Positions 1 to 10,797 of a stretch of 20,495 bases of DNA are shown here, piece after piece. Origin of the DNA: a bacterium (GTDB lineage: Bacteria > Thermosulfidibacterota > Thermosulfidibacteria > Thermosulfidibacterales > JALWSI01); the NCBI GenBank assembly GCA_027080315.1, contig JALWSI010000134.1, positions 1-20,495 on the forward strand, given 5' to 3'. A program made the position numbers and the translations under genes. Positions within the stretch are counted from its first letter, which is position 1, and the number at the start of each line of letters is the position of its first letter. A model generated the notes under the pieces. It made no database searches, was not told where the DNA came from, and saw only the letters and a list, made by a program, of their open reading frames with translations.

Positions 1-2342
<2,342 letters not shown>

Positions 2343-2484
2343 TTAGATCTCTCCTCCTCTCGGTTCTTAAAGAATAAACCCCGTCCATCTTCATGTCCAC
2401 AGACCCACAGGCTAAAGAAGCCCTTGCACAAACCCAATTTCTGAGTAAATTGCAATAGAAGCTGATAACTAAGGAGGGGCTTTT
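2343..2484. promoter_or_regulatory. Divergent intergenic region between ccdA-like gene and gdh
   Basis: This 142-base AT-richer gap must hold the start signals for both divergent units. For the plus strand the best sigma70-like candidate is TTGCAC (2424-2429), a 16-base spacer and TAAATT (2446-2451), about 35 bases before the gdh ATG. The gdh ribosome site AAGGAGG (2471-2477) is strong and well spaced. On the minus strand there is a GAGGAG site and only a weak TATTCT-like -10. The promoter assignments are inference from motif resemblance. Confidence 0.35.
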
Positions 2485-5400
2485 ATGCTTAGAGGATCGT
2501 TCTTTGAGAAGGTGAAGCAAGAGCTGTTGGAAAGGCTAAAGGGTGAAGATAGGGACACCATAGAGAAGTTTATTGAAGGGCTATTAAAAAGCTCACCCCC
2601 CGATCTTCCAGAGCTTGCCACTGTGCAAGAGGTTGCCGAAATGGCAGATTCGCTGTTCTCGTTCTTCAAAGAGCGTTCTCCCAATGAGATAAAGGTTGAG
2701 GTGAAACCCGGCCCCAACGACACCACCATGGTGATGAGCTGTCTTGAGGATCAGGTCTTCATCATTGACACCATAACCCTCTACTTGAAAAAGAAAGGTT
2801 ACCCTTACAGGTTTGTGCTTCATCCCATTCTCAATGCCATCAGAGAGAAGGAGGCTCTAAAAGGAATAGGAGAGGGCGGCACTCCTGAATCAATAAACCT
2901 AACCTTGGTAGAAAAACCTCTCTGCAGTGAAGATTGTGCCTCTCTGGCAAGCGAGATCAAGAAGCTGCTCACAATAACACGGGATGTAGTCTCAGACTTC
3001 ACCCGCATGAAGCGGCTTATGAGAATAGCCATAAGCGACATTGAGTTCAGAGGAGAAGCCGGCTTTGTTCCCATGGAAGAGGTTGAAGAGATCGTAGCTC
3101 TTCTTGAGTGGACCCTTGACAACAAGTTTGTGTTCTTGGGCAGCATTGAGGCTGAGAAAAAGAAGAAGGGAATAAGCCTTAAGTGGGATAGCGGTCTTGG
3201 TGTATGTCGCAAGGAACACCAGGATTTTGCCTACAGCCTTGATTCTTCTGAGATTGAAGAGCTATTGCTTGATAGCGAAGATAGGCTCGCTGTTGCATCA
3301 AAGCTTGACGCAGAGTCCACCATACACAGAGCAGGCAAACTCGATTTATTAGCGGTTCAGATGGCCCCAGACGAAAAAGGTGCCACAAAAGGGTGGTACG
3401 TGTTTGTGGGGCTTCTCACTAAATCCGCTGTGCTTGAGAAGGGCACAGAGGTACCTTTAGTACGCAACAAGCTGAGAGAGGTGGCATCCAAACTCGAGCT
3501 TGCTCCTGGTAGCCATAGCTATCGTGAGGCTGTGGGGATCTTCAACACCATCCCCGTTGAGGCACTATTCCTCTACGATGTTGAGCATCTCACCAAGGTG
3601 TTTGAAGGAGTGCTGGGGCTTGGAAAGGAGTTTGAACCCAAGGTCTTTGCGGTAGAGGGAGGCAAGGGAATCCACTCCATACTGGTGGTGATCCCACAAG
3701 AGCGCTACAGCGCCACCTTAGAAGAGGAGATTGGTGATTTTCTGCGAGAGGCTTACGAGGCAACCTACATCTACAGCACCTTCTCCTCCATGGAAGGTGA
3801 AAAAGGCTTTATTCACTATTTCGTATCCACTCCCGCGGAAGATGTTAGCATTCCAGTAGAAGAGATAGAGGAGAAGGTTAAAGAGCTCTCAACAACCTGG
3901 GAGGACAGGCTGTATCGCATTATTCAACGGGAGATCGGCAACAAGAAGGCCGCTGAGCTGTACACAAGGTACAAAGGAACCTTCAACGAAGAGTACCGCT
4001 CCTTATTCTCTCCAGAGAAGGCCTATGAAGATCTCCAGATGATTGAGAGGCTTCTTGAGACAAAAGATCTTCAGGTGAATATCTCTGAAGATAAGGAAGG
4101 ATTCTCTCACATCACCATCTTTAGCCCCCAGCCCTTAATTCTGAGCCAGACAGTGCCCATACTGGGCCATCTCTTCTTGAAGGTTCTGGACGAAATCTCA
4201 ATAGAGCTTCTTATTCAAGGGGACCAGAAGATCTACCTGCACGCCTTCAGGGTGTTACAGGCCAGCGGAGAGCCTCTGCCTCAGGAGGTACCCTTAGCGG
4301 AAGCCCTCATTGCAGCCATAACCGGGGTGGTAGAAAGCGATCCTTTGAACCAGCTGGTTGTTAAGGCGGCTCTTCCCTGGGAGGTTGTGGATCTTTTGAG
4401 AACCTACAGAAACTACCTGAGGCAGATAGCCCCGGCCTACACCCGCACGTCCATCTACAACGCCTTCCTTGAGTACCCAGAGATAACCACCACCATCTGG
4501 GACTATTTTGACGCCAAGTTCAATCCCATTAGGGAAGAGAGCGTAGAAGAGAGAAAGAAGGGGTTATTGGAAGAGGTTAAGGATAACTTTTTAAAGCAAC
4601 TGGACAAGGTTCAGGACCTCACCTCTGACAAGATATTCAGGCTCTTCTTCAACATGGTAGAGTCAACTTTGCGCACCAACTTTTACAAGAGCAGCCGTTC
4701 CCATCACTACATCTCCATAAAGATAGACTGCAGCAAGATACTGGAGATGCCCCTGCCCAGGCCCATGTATGAGATCTACGTCCACGAAGTGGGCATGGAG
4801 GGAGTTCACCTGAGGGGTGGCAAGGTTGCCCGTGGAGGTATCAGGTGGAGCGACAGGCCTGACGACTTCCGTACCGAGATCCTGGGCCTTATGAAGACCC
4901 AGATGGTGAAGAACGCTATCATCATTCCAACAGGTTCCAAGGGCGGCTTCGTTATCAAAGTCAGAGGGGCCTCTCGTGAAGAGACCAACAAGCTGGTAAC
5001 CGAGAAGTACACTGTGCTTATGAGCGGCATGCTTGACATCACCGACAACGTGGTTGACGGAAAGCCGGTTCATCCCCAAGAGGTGGTGTGCTACGACGAC
5101 TACGATCCCTATCTGGTGGTGGCTGCAGACAAGGGGACGGCCCATCTATCCGACACTGCAAACGCCATCTCCCAGTCTTACGGATTCTGGCTTGACGATG
5201 CCTTCGCGTCAGGAGGCTCTGCAGGGTACGACCATAAGAAGCTGGGCATCACCGCAAAGGGAGCCTGGGTCAACACCCGTCGCCACTTCATGGAGCTGGG
5301 CATTGACCCCAACAAAGACAACATCACCGTGGTTGGTATAGGAGACATGGGAGGCGACGTCTTTGGCAACGGAATGCTGCTTAGCCAGAGCATCAAGCTG

Positions 5401-7221
5401 GTTGGAGCCTTCAACCATATTCACATCTTCCTTGATCCCGATCCCGACCCACTAACCTCCTGGAAAGAGAGAGCGCGACTCTTCAAAGAGGGCAAGGGCT
5501 GGGATCACTACAACAAGGAGCTGATCAGCGAAGGTGGTGGAGTATTCTCTCGTCAGGCCAAATCGGTACCCATCTCGCCACAGATGCAGAAGGTTCTTGA
5601 CACAACAAAGAGCGAGGCCAGCGGAGAAGAGGTGATCAGGATGCTCCTAAAGGCCCCTGTTGACCTCCTATGGAACGGCGGCATTGGCACCTATGTGAAG
5701 GCATCCTCAGAGACCCACCAGGATGTGGGGGATCACTCCAACGACAGCGTCAGGGTTGATGCAAAAGACCTGCGCTGCAGGGTTGTGGGAGAGGGAGGCA
5801 ATCTTGGATTCACCCAAAGGGCCAGGGTTGAGTATGCCCTTCATGGAGGGGCCATCTACACAGACGCCCTTGACAACTCCGCCGGCGTTGACATGTCGGA
5901 CCACGAGGTGAACCTCAAGATTCTCTTCCAGGGCATGTTGAAAAAGGGCACCATGTCTCGGGAGGAGCGCAACAAGCTACTTGAAGAGCTCACCCCAGAG
6001 GTTGTGGACCACGTTTTAAGGGACAACTACGAGCAGAGCCTCGCTGTCAGCCTTGATGCTATTCGTTCCAAAAAAGACATCTCTCCCTTCAGCACAACAA
6101 TTGACCTTCTCATCAGAGAGAGTCTCTTTGACCCTGCCGAGACCGTTGTACCCACCCACAGCGAGAGGCAGGCCCGTAAAAACGCAAAAGAGGGACTCTT
6201 TAAGCCTGAGCTTGCCCTGCTTTTGGGCCACGTTAAGCGCTGGGTGAAGAGAGAGCTTGAAGGATGCGAGTTTATTGATGCCGAGTACCTAAACGATCTT
6301 CTGGCCTCTTACTTCCCCGTCTCCTTGAGAGAGCGGTTCAAAGAGGCGATAGAGCAACACCTGTTGCGCAGGGAGATCCTCATAACCCTCATAACCAACA
6401 GGGTGGTCAACCAGGCAGGTCAGTCCTTCTTCGCCTCCCTTCAGGCAGAGATGGGGACCTCTGTTGGAGAGGTGGCGGCAGCGTACATGGTCATGGATGG
6501 CATCCTTGAGGCGGACACCATCAGGGATAAGATAAACTCCTTGGACTTCAAGGTACCTGCCGAAGTCCAGTACAAGGCCCTGATAGCCCTGGATGATCTC
6601 GTAGGCGGGCTTGTTCGCTGGGCCCTTCTCTTCGGCGGCGACTGGATGCCCTTAAAAGAGGTGATCTCAAAGTACAACAAGCTGGTTTACATGCTGGTTG
6701 AAGAGCTGCCAAACATACTTACACCATCGGCTCTTGAGAGCTACCACGCCCAGAGGGCAGAGCTTGAAAAGCACGGCATCCCACAAAAGAGCGCCTCTCT
6801 CATCGCTGCAGGCAGATACGTGCTTAACTTCATGGATGTGATAACCTTAGCTGAGACCCTGAACACCTCTAAGGTGAAAGAGCTTGCAGTGATCTACACA
6901 GAGATGATGGAGAGGTTCCAGTTCTTCGTGGTGCAAGACGCCCTGAAAGAGGATCCCAAAGAGACCCTTTGGGATCACCAGGCATATACCCTGCTTGAGA
7001 AGGATCTCTGGAACATAAAGCGCACTTTGGCCTCTCAGCTGTATGAACACTACGAAAAGACAAATGACATAAACGCCATGTGGAAGGCCCATCGCCAGGC
7101 CAATCCTCTCCTCTACACCTATCTTGAAGAGGTGGCCAACAGCGTTAAGAGAAGACACGCCACGGGCCTTGCGGTTTGGAGCGTAGTGCTAAGACGTATT
7201 CAGGAGACTCTTCAGGGATAG
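2485..7221 (+). CDS. gdh: NAD-specific glutamate dehydrogenase, large (about 180 kDa) class
   Basis: Oxidatively deaminates L-glutamate to 2-oxoglutarate and ammonia, mainly a catabolic reaction in this class, in the cytoplasm. At 1578 residues it matches the large bacterial NAD-GDH family (Pseudomonas GdhB/Streptomyces type, about 1600 residues), not the usual 450-residue enzymes. Roughly the first 600 residues are the regulatory ACT-like region typical of the family. The catalytic core follows, with GGIRWSDRPDDFRTE around 784-798, substrate lysines Lys804/Lys809, the catalytic lysine Lys819 in PTGSKGG, the general aspartate Asp882 in VVAADKGTA, and the nucleotide-binding GIGDMGGDVFGNG from Gly951. 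A conserved VVGEGGNLGFTQRARVEY and a long helical C-terminal region complete it. Strong AAGGAGG before the ATG. It heads the plus-strand unit with a solute-binding protein and proC, pointing to glutamate/proline turnover. No frameshift seen. Confidence 0.97.
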   Translation: MLRGSFFEKVKQELLERLKGEDRDTIEKFIEGLLKSSPPDLPELATVQEVAEMADSLFSFFKERSPNEIKVEVKPGPNDTTMVMSCLEDQVFIIDTITLYLKKKGYPYRFVLHPILNAIREKEALKGIGEGGTPESINLTLVEKPLCSEDCASLASEIKKLLTITRDVVSDFTRMKRLMRIAISDIEFRGEAGFVPMEEVEEIVALLEWTLDNKFVFLGSIEAEKKKKGISLKWDSGLGVCRKEHQDFAYSLDSSEIEELLLDSEDRLAVASKLDAESTIHRAGKLDLLAVQMAPDEKGATKGWYVFVGLLTKSAVLEKGTEVPLVRNKLREVASKLELAPGSHSYREAVGIFNTIPVEALFLYDVEHLTKVFEGVLGLGKEFEPKVFAVEGGKGIHSILVVIPQERYSATLEEEIGDFLREAYEATYIYSTFSSMEGEKGFIHYFVSTPAEDVSIPVEEIEEKVKELSTTWEDRLYRIIQREIGNKKAAELYTRYKGTFNEEYRSLFSPEKAYEDLQMIERLLETKDLQVNISEDKEGFSHITIFSPQPLILSQTVPILGHLFLKVLDEISIELLIQGDQKIYLHAFRVLQASGEPLPQEVPLAEALIAAITGVVESDPLNQLVVKAALPWEVVDLLRTYRNYLRQIAPAYTRTSIYNAFLEYPEITTTIWDYFDAKFNPIREESVEERKKGLLEEVKDNFLKQLDKVQDLTSDKIFRLFFNMVESTLRTNFYKSSRSHHYISIKIDCSKILEMPLPRPMYEIYVHEVGMEGVHLRGGKVARGGIRWSDRPDDFRTEILGLMKTQMVKNAIIIPTGSKGGFVIKVRGASREETNKLVTEKYTVLMSGMLDITDNVVDGKPVHPQEVVCYDDYDPYLVVAADKGTAHLSDTANAISQSYGFWLDDAFASGGSAGYDHKKLGITAKGAWVNTRRHFMELGIDPNKDNITVVGIGDMGGDVFGNGMLLSQSIKLVGAFNHIHIFLDPDPDPLTSWKERARLFKEGKGWDHYNKELISEGGGVFSRQAKSVPISPQMQKVLDTTKSEASGEEVIRMLLKAPVDLLWNGGIGTYVKASSETHQDVGDHSNDSVRVDAKDLRCRVVGEGGNLGFTQRARVEYALHGGAIYTDALDNSAGVDMSDHEVNLKILFQGMLKKGTMSREERNKLLEELTPEVVDHVLRDNYEQSLAVSLDAIRSKKDISPFSTTIDLLIRESLFDPAETVVPTHSERQARKNAKEGLFKPELALLLGHVKRWVKRELEGCEFIDAEYLNDLLASYFPVSLRERFKEAIEQHLLRREILITLITNRVVNQAGQSFFASLQAEMGTSVGEVAAAYMVMDGILEADTIRDKINSLDFKVPAEVQYKALIALDDLVGGLVRWALLFGGDWMPLKEVISKYNKLVYMLVEELPNILTPSALESYHAQRAELEKHGIPQKSASLIAAGRYVLNFMDVITLAETLNTSKVKELAVIYTEMMERFQFFVVQDALKEDPKETLWDHQAYTLLEKDLWNIKRTLASQLYEHYEKTNDINAMWKAHRQANPLLYTYLEEVANSVKRRHATGLAVWSVVLRRIQETLQG

Positions 7222-7229
7222 TTTACAGA

Positions 7230-8384
7230 TTGAAAAGAGCAAAAATTCTCCTCGCAGGGCCGCTGCTTTTGGTGGCGGCCCTGTTGCTTATGGCACCTTT
7301 CGGCTTAGCCGAAACGGTGGTAATACCAGAGCCCTCTGGGGGCAAGATGATGAAGCAGCAGGATTCACAGCCCCCTTCTGGGCAAAGCCAAGAGGAAGGC
7401 CCCACATCCCAAAAACCAGAAAAGGCCAAAGAGCCTGAGCCTCCCTGGCCCTACCGATTCTCGCGACCTTACAGGGTCTTTCTGGTCTTTGACAGGCCCA
7501 AAGAGGACAAGTGGGTGGTGGAGAGCCGTAAAGGCATAGAGAAGGCCTTAAAGAACTTCCCCGTGGTATTCAAAGACGCCTATCTTGTGGGAGACGACAA
7601 CGCCACAAATGCCACTGCCAAAGAGATTCAAAGAACCATAAGGCAATGGCATCCTGCAGTTGTGATAGCCTCGGGAGAGGTGAGCGCCCAGAAGGTTGTA
7701 AAACCCCTGTTGGACACCCCCGCTGCCTTTGTGGTCTTTGGAATGCACAGCAATCCCAAGGACCTGGGATTCATCTTAGACAGTCCGCAGCATCCAGGAC
7801 GCAACGTCACTGGGGTGTTGCCGGCATCTCCCTTAATCAGGGCTATGAGGCTTGCAAAAGAGATCTGCCCCAAGATTGAGCGAGGGGTCTTCCTGACAGA
7901 CACCCCTGCTGAATCCCGGGTGGTGCTCAAAGACCTGCAAAGGGAGTTTCTGCCTTTCAAGATAGAGTCTATCCAGATCGCCGAGACCCAGGAGAGGTGG
8001 CTTAAAATAATGAAGGGGCTGAGGTTCTCTGTTGATGCGGTGATCATCTCAGATGTCTCTCACCTGACAACGGACTCCGGAGACACCGTAAACACCGAGA
8101 AGCTGGTGAAGAAGGCCATTGCCCACAGTCCCCTCATTGGCATAGCCCTTTCAAAGGAACTGGTGAGATACGGGATTCTCGCGGGGGTAGAGGTAACCCC
8201 CTATCTCTACGGAGAAGAGGCGGGCAAGAAGGCAAGAGAGGTGCTCAACGGGGTGGCGGTGGGCGAGGTCTCCTTCTCGGCTCCCCCTGAGCCCTCTGTC
8301 TTCGTTAACCTTTCCCGAGCGAGGCAGCTGGGGCTTGAGATTCCTCCATCGGTGCTCATGGAGGCAGACTACATATACCCTTAG
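7230..8384 (+). CDS. Exported ABC-type substrate-binding protein (ABC_sub_bind/TrpX-like family)
   Basis: A periplasmic-binding-protein-like fold of the family Pfam calls ABC_sub_bind, whose members bind small molecules such as amino acids for an ABC importer. I chose a TTG start at 7230, giving 384 residues, because it places a clean signal peptide at the N-terminus (LKRAKILLAG..., cleavage likely after FGLA at residue 27). A TTG at 7176 would add 18 residues and overlap gdh by 46 bases. Only a modest AGGGA precedes 7230. Residues 28-75 are a Pro/Gln/Glu/Lys-rich linker, unusual for the family. Family hallmarks are RNVTGV (about 191-196), the late GILAGVEVTPYLYGEEAG segment and the C-terminal LGLEIPPSVLMEADYI. 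No permease or ATPase gene is nearby, so it is an orphan receptor. Its place between gdh and proC suggests an amino-acid ligand, which is inference. Confidence 0.83.
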   Translation: MKRAKILLAGPLLLVAALLLMAPFGLAETVVIPEPSGGKMMKQQDSQPPSGQSQEEGPTSQKPEKAKEPEPPWPYRFSRPYRVFLVFDRPKEDKWVVESRKGIEKALKNFPVVFKDAYLVGDDNATNATAKEIQRTIRQWHPAVVIASGEVSAQKVVKPLLDTPAAFVVFGMHSNPKDLGFILDSPQHPGRNVTGVLPASPLIRAMRLAKEICPKIERGVFLTDTPAESRVVLKDLQREFLPFKIESIQIAETQERWLKIMKGLRFSVDAVIISDVSHLTTDSGDTVNTEKLVKKAIAHSPLIGIALSKELVRYGILAGVEVTPYLYGEEAGKKAREVLNGVAVGEVSFSAPPEPSVFVNLSRARQLGLEIPPSVLMEADYIYP

Positions 8385-8404
8385 GCAGCAGTGAGGAGGA
8401 CACC

Positions 8405-9205
8405 ATGAAAAGAGTAGGGGTGATTGGAACAGGAAACATGGGTGGAGCCCTGCTCCAAAGGGCAGCCCAGATCGGCAAAATGAAAGGCTGGAGCTTCACG
8501 GCCTACGACATAGAGAAGGAAAGGCTTCAAGAGGTGTGCCAGAGCTGCGGAGCCACACCCGCTCAAAGCAACAGGGCTCTTGTAGAAGCATGCGACACTA
8601 TTGTGCTGGCGGTGAAACCCCAGGTGTACAAGGATGTTATGAAAGAGGTGGCAGAGGAATTGAAAGATAAGACCCTCATCTCCGTGATGGCAGGGGTATC
8701 TCTCTCCAGCCTAAAAGAAACAGGGGGCGGCTCATGCAGACTGGCGAGAATAATGCCCAATCTGCCGGCCTTGATTGGCCAGGGTGCCCTTGCCTGTGCC
8801 TGGGGCGAGGGATGGTCAGAGGAAGAGAAGTCTGAGGTGCTTGAGATGCTCAGCGCCATGGGCACTGTGGTGGAGCTGCCTGAGAGCCTCATGGACGCAG
8901 TAACAGGGCTCTCTGGAAGCGGTCCTGCCTATCTCTTTCTCTTTGTTGAGGCCCTCTCTGACGCCGGAGTAAGGGCGGGCATTCCCCGGGATACTGCATA
9001 CAAGCTGGCCCTTCAAACGGTAATTGGCAGCGCCCAGTTCTTGAAAGAGAAGGGGCTTCATCCTGCCCTGGCCAAAGAGATGGTGACCTCCCCTGGGGGA
9101 ACAACCATAGCTGGCCTGCATGTTATGGAGAGTTACGGCCTTAAAGGCATAATCATGGATGCCGTGGTGGCCGCCACTGAACGTTCAAGAGAGTTAGGGG
9201 GCTGA
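8405..9205 (+). CDS. proC: Pyrroline-5-carboxylate reductase
   Basis: Catalyses the last step of proline synthesis, reducing 1-pyrroline-5-carboxylate with NAD(P)H in the cytoplasm. The 266 residues are a normal family length. The N-terminal Rossmann fold opens with MKRVGVIGTGNMGGAL. The conserved RIMPNLPA lies near 115-122. The C-terminal dimerisation/active-site part contains TGLSGSGPAY (167-176) and MVTSPGGTTIAGL (226-238), both diagnostic for ProC. The ATG is preceded by GAGGAGG (about 8393-8399). The stop overlaps the next start by one base (TGATG), so tadA is probably translationally coupled. With gdh upstream it forms a glutamate/proline pair, although proA and proB are not in the window. 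Confidence 0.98.
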   Translation: MKRVGVIGTGNMGGALLQRAAQIGKMKGWSFTAYDIEKERLQEVCQSCGATPAQSNRALVEACDTIVLAVKPQVYKDVMKEVAEELKDKTLISVMAGVSLSSLKETGGGSCRLARIMPNLPALIGQGALACAWGEGWSEEEKSEVLEMLSAMGTVVELPESLMDAVTGLSGSGPAYLFLFVEALSDAGVRAGIPRDTAYKLALQTVIGSAQFLKEKGLHPALAKEMVTSPGGTTIAGLHVMESYGLKGIIMDAVVAATERSRELGG

Positions 9206-9702
9206 TGCCAAGGGACCTGAACGTAATAGACCCTGAAGCAGACTGCGACATCTCGCGGTTCATGCTCATAGCCTTAGAGGAAGCCACCCAGGCCATGGTT
9301 GAAAGAGAGGTGCCTGTGGGGGCAGTGCTGGTGAAAGAGGGCGAGGTGCTGGCCAGGGACCACAACCGCAAAGAGCAGCTTCAGGACCCCACTGCCCACG
9401 CGGAGATGCTGGTGATGCGGGCAGCGGCAGAGACCCTTTGCTCTTGGCGTTTAGAGGGCTGCGAGCTTTACGTAACCCTGGAGCCCTGTGCCATGTGCGC
9501 AGGAGCCATGGTGCAGGCACGCCTTGGCAGGCTCATCTTTGGTGCCTGCGATCCCAAGGCCGGAGCAGTAGTATCGCTCTACAACCTATTGGACGACAAT
9601 AGGCTGAACCACCGTGTTCCTTGGGTAAAGGGGGTTATGGAGCGGGAGTGTGGCGAGATACTGAGGGAGTTCTTCTCTCAATTGCGGAACCATCAGCCTT
9701 AG
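9205..9702 (+). CDS. tadA: tRNA adenosine(34) deaminase
   Basis: Deaminates the wobble adenosine of tRNA-Arg(ACG) to inosine. The 165-residue protein has the cytidine-deaminase fold with the zinc and proton-relay motif DPTAHAE (His65, Glu67) and TLEPCAMCAGA (Cys95, Cys98), plus the VPVGAV strand near 36-41 and DPKAGA downstream; together these fit TadA better than free-nucleoside deaminases. The first 15 residues (MPRDLNVIDPEADCD) are an extension before the usual FM..AL..A helix. The start is fixed by the one-base overlap with proC. It is followed at once by a tRNA gene and fmt, giving a small tRNA-centred cluster. A guanine-deaminase-like alternative is unlikely because of the specific motif spacing and the context. 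Confidence 0.96.
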   Translation: MPRDLNVIDPEADCDISRFMLIALEEATQAMVEREVPVGAVLVKEGEVLARDHNRKEQLQDPTAHAEMLVMRAAAETLCSWRLEGCELYVTLEPCAMCAGAMVQARLGRLIFGACDPKAGAVVSLYNLLDDNRLNHRVPWVKGVMERECGEILREFFSQLRNHQP

Positions 9703-9710
9703 GGTATAGC
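9682..9710 (+). promoter_or_regulatory. Candidate promoter of tRNA-Ser
   Basis: TTGCGG (9682-9687), a 17-base spacer and TATAGC (9705-9710) overlap the end of tadA. The -10 ends 7 bases before the mature tRNA 5' end, and the intervening stretch is GC-rich (TTGCCCC). A GC-rich discriminator is a known feature of stringently controlled stable-RNA promoters. The -35 matches consensus at only three positions, so this is tentative. Confidence 0.4.
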
Positions 9711-9717
9711 TTGCCCC

Positions 9718-9806
9718 GGAGGAGTGGCCGAGTGGACGAAGGCGGGTGACTCGAAATCACCTGTACCCTATGGGTACCGGGGGTTCGAATCCCTCCTCCT
9801 CCGCCA
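9718..9806 (+). tRNA. tRNA-Ser (anticodon CGA), reads UCG
   Basis: An 89-base class II tRNA with encoded CCA. The acceptor stem GGAGGAG (9718-9724) pairs perfectly with CTCCTCC (9796-9802), followed by discriminator G and CCA (9804-9806). The anticodon stem GGTGA/TCACC encloses the loop CTCGAAA, giving anticodon CGA. The long variable arm folds as GTACCC-TAT-GGGTAC, as expected for serine. The T loop is TTCGAAT on a stem GGGGG/CCCTC. It lies between tadA and fmt, 15 bases after the tadA stop and 25 before the fmt ATG, so it may be processed from the operon transcript as well as made from its own promoter. Confidence 0.98.
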
Positions 9807-9831
9807 TTTTAAGTCTGTTGGAGATTGATTG

Positions 9832-10770
9832 ATGAGAGTGGTCTTTGTGGGCACCTCGCCCTTTGGAATACCCACCCTGCGGAGGCTGAAGGAGGCAGGG
9901 GTTGAGATACCTTTAGTTGTCACCCAGCCCGACCGACCCAAAGGCAGGGGCAGAAAGCTGGCTCCAACCCCTGTGAAGGAGGCGGCGACAGAGCTTGGTC
10001 TGCCGATTATTCAGCCTGAACGTATTGGAGATGCCAAGGAGCAGATAGCCGCCGAGAAGCCCCATATTCTGCTTGTGGTCTCCTACGGCCAGATACTGCC
10101 TCAAGAGGTGCTTGAGATACCCTCAATTGGGCCTCTGAACATTCATCCATCCCTCCTGCCAAGGTATAGGGGAGCGGCACCCTTGCAGCGGGTGCTCATG
10201 AACGGTGAAACCGAGACGGGAATCTCACTAACCTGGATGGTGAAAGAGCTTGATGCAGGACCCGTATTTGCAGCAAAGCGCTGCGCCATTGATCCCAACG
10301 AGACCTACGGCGAACTGCACGACCGTTTGGCCAAAGAGAGCGCAGAGTTTCTCATTGAGCATCTCCCGCAACTTGCGGAGTTAACAGAACCGATCGGTGA
10401 ACCCCAGAACCCCGCAGATGCCACCTATGCCCCTTCCATCAAGAAGGAGGAGACAAAGATAGACTGGTCTTTACCTGCCCAGAAGGTGCACAACCTGGTG
10501 AGGGGCATCTCTCCAGCCCCAGGGGCCTCAACAACTCGCAAGGGCAAGCAGCTTAAAATCTTGAGAACCGAGCTAACCGATGCAAACGGCGAGCCGGGAG
10601 AGGTGGTTACTGCAAACCCCAAGACCGGAGAGCTTGTGGTGGCCTGTGGCGAGGGGGGGGTCAAAATCCTTGAGCTTCAACCCCAGGGGAAGAGGGTGAT
10701 GAAGGCAAAGGAGTTTCTGCAGGGCTACCAACCCAGGGGAGGGGAGAGGTGGTATGATAACAAAAATTGA
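9832..10770 (+). CDS. fmt: Methionyl-tRNA formyltransferase
   Basis: Transfers a formyl group from 10-formyl-tetrahydrofolate to initiator Met-tRNA. The 312 residues are the normal family length. The N-terminal formyltransferase domain begins MRVVFVGTSPFGIPTL and carries the basic loop DRPKGRGRK. The catalytic residues are Asn103 and His105 in NIHPSLLPRYRGAAP and Asp141 in KELDAGPV, matching the known Asn/His/Asp triad. The C-terminal OB-like tRNA-binding domain starts near residue 205. I used the ATG at 9832, with TGGAGA 8 bases upstream, over an in-frame TTG one codon earlier. The usual neighbour def (peptide deformylase) is absent. The 3' end converges on the minus-strand nuclease-like gene with only 27 bases between and no obvious terminator hairpin. 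Confidence 0.98.
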   Translation: MRVVFVGTSPFGIPTLRRLKEAGVEIPLVVTQPDRPKGRGRKLAPTPVKEAATELGLPIIQPERIGDAKEQIAAEKPHILLVVSYGQILPQEVLEIPSIGPLNIHPSLLPRYRGAAPLQRVLMNGETETGISLTWMVKELDAGPVFAAKRCAIDPNETYGELHDRLAKESAEFLIEHLPQLAELTEPIGEPQNPADATYAPSIKKEETKIDWSLPAQKVHNLVRGISPAPGASTTRKGKQLKILRTELTDANGEPGEVVTANPKTGELVVACGEGGVKILELQPQGKRVMKAKEFLQGYQPRGGERWYDNKN

Positions 10771-10797
10771 CCGTTTTCACAAGAATACCTTCTAAAG

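Noticed and set aside
4663-5145. Minus-strand open frame of 160 codons
   Set aside because: Antisense to the catalytic core of glutamate dehydrogenase.
7176-7229. Upstream TTG start for the solute-binding protein
   Set aside because: It would place 18 residues before the signal peptide, overlap gdh by 46 bases and lacks a ribosome site; kept only as an alternative.
10771-10797. Terminator between convergent fmt and the nuclease-like gene
   Set aside because: No stem followed by a T run is visible in the 27-base gap.
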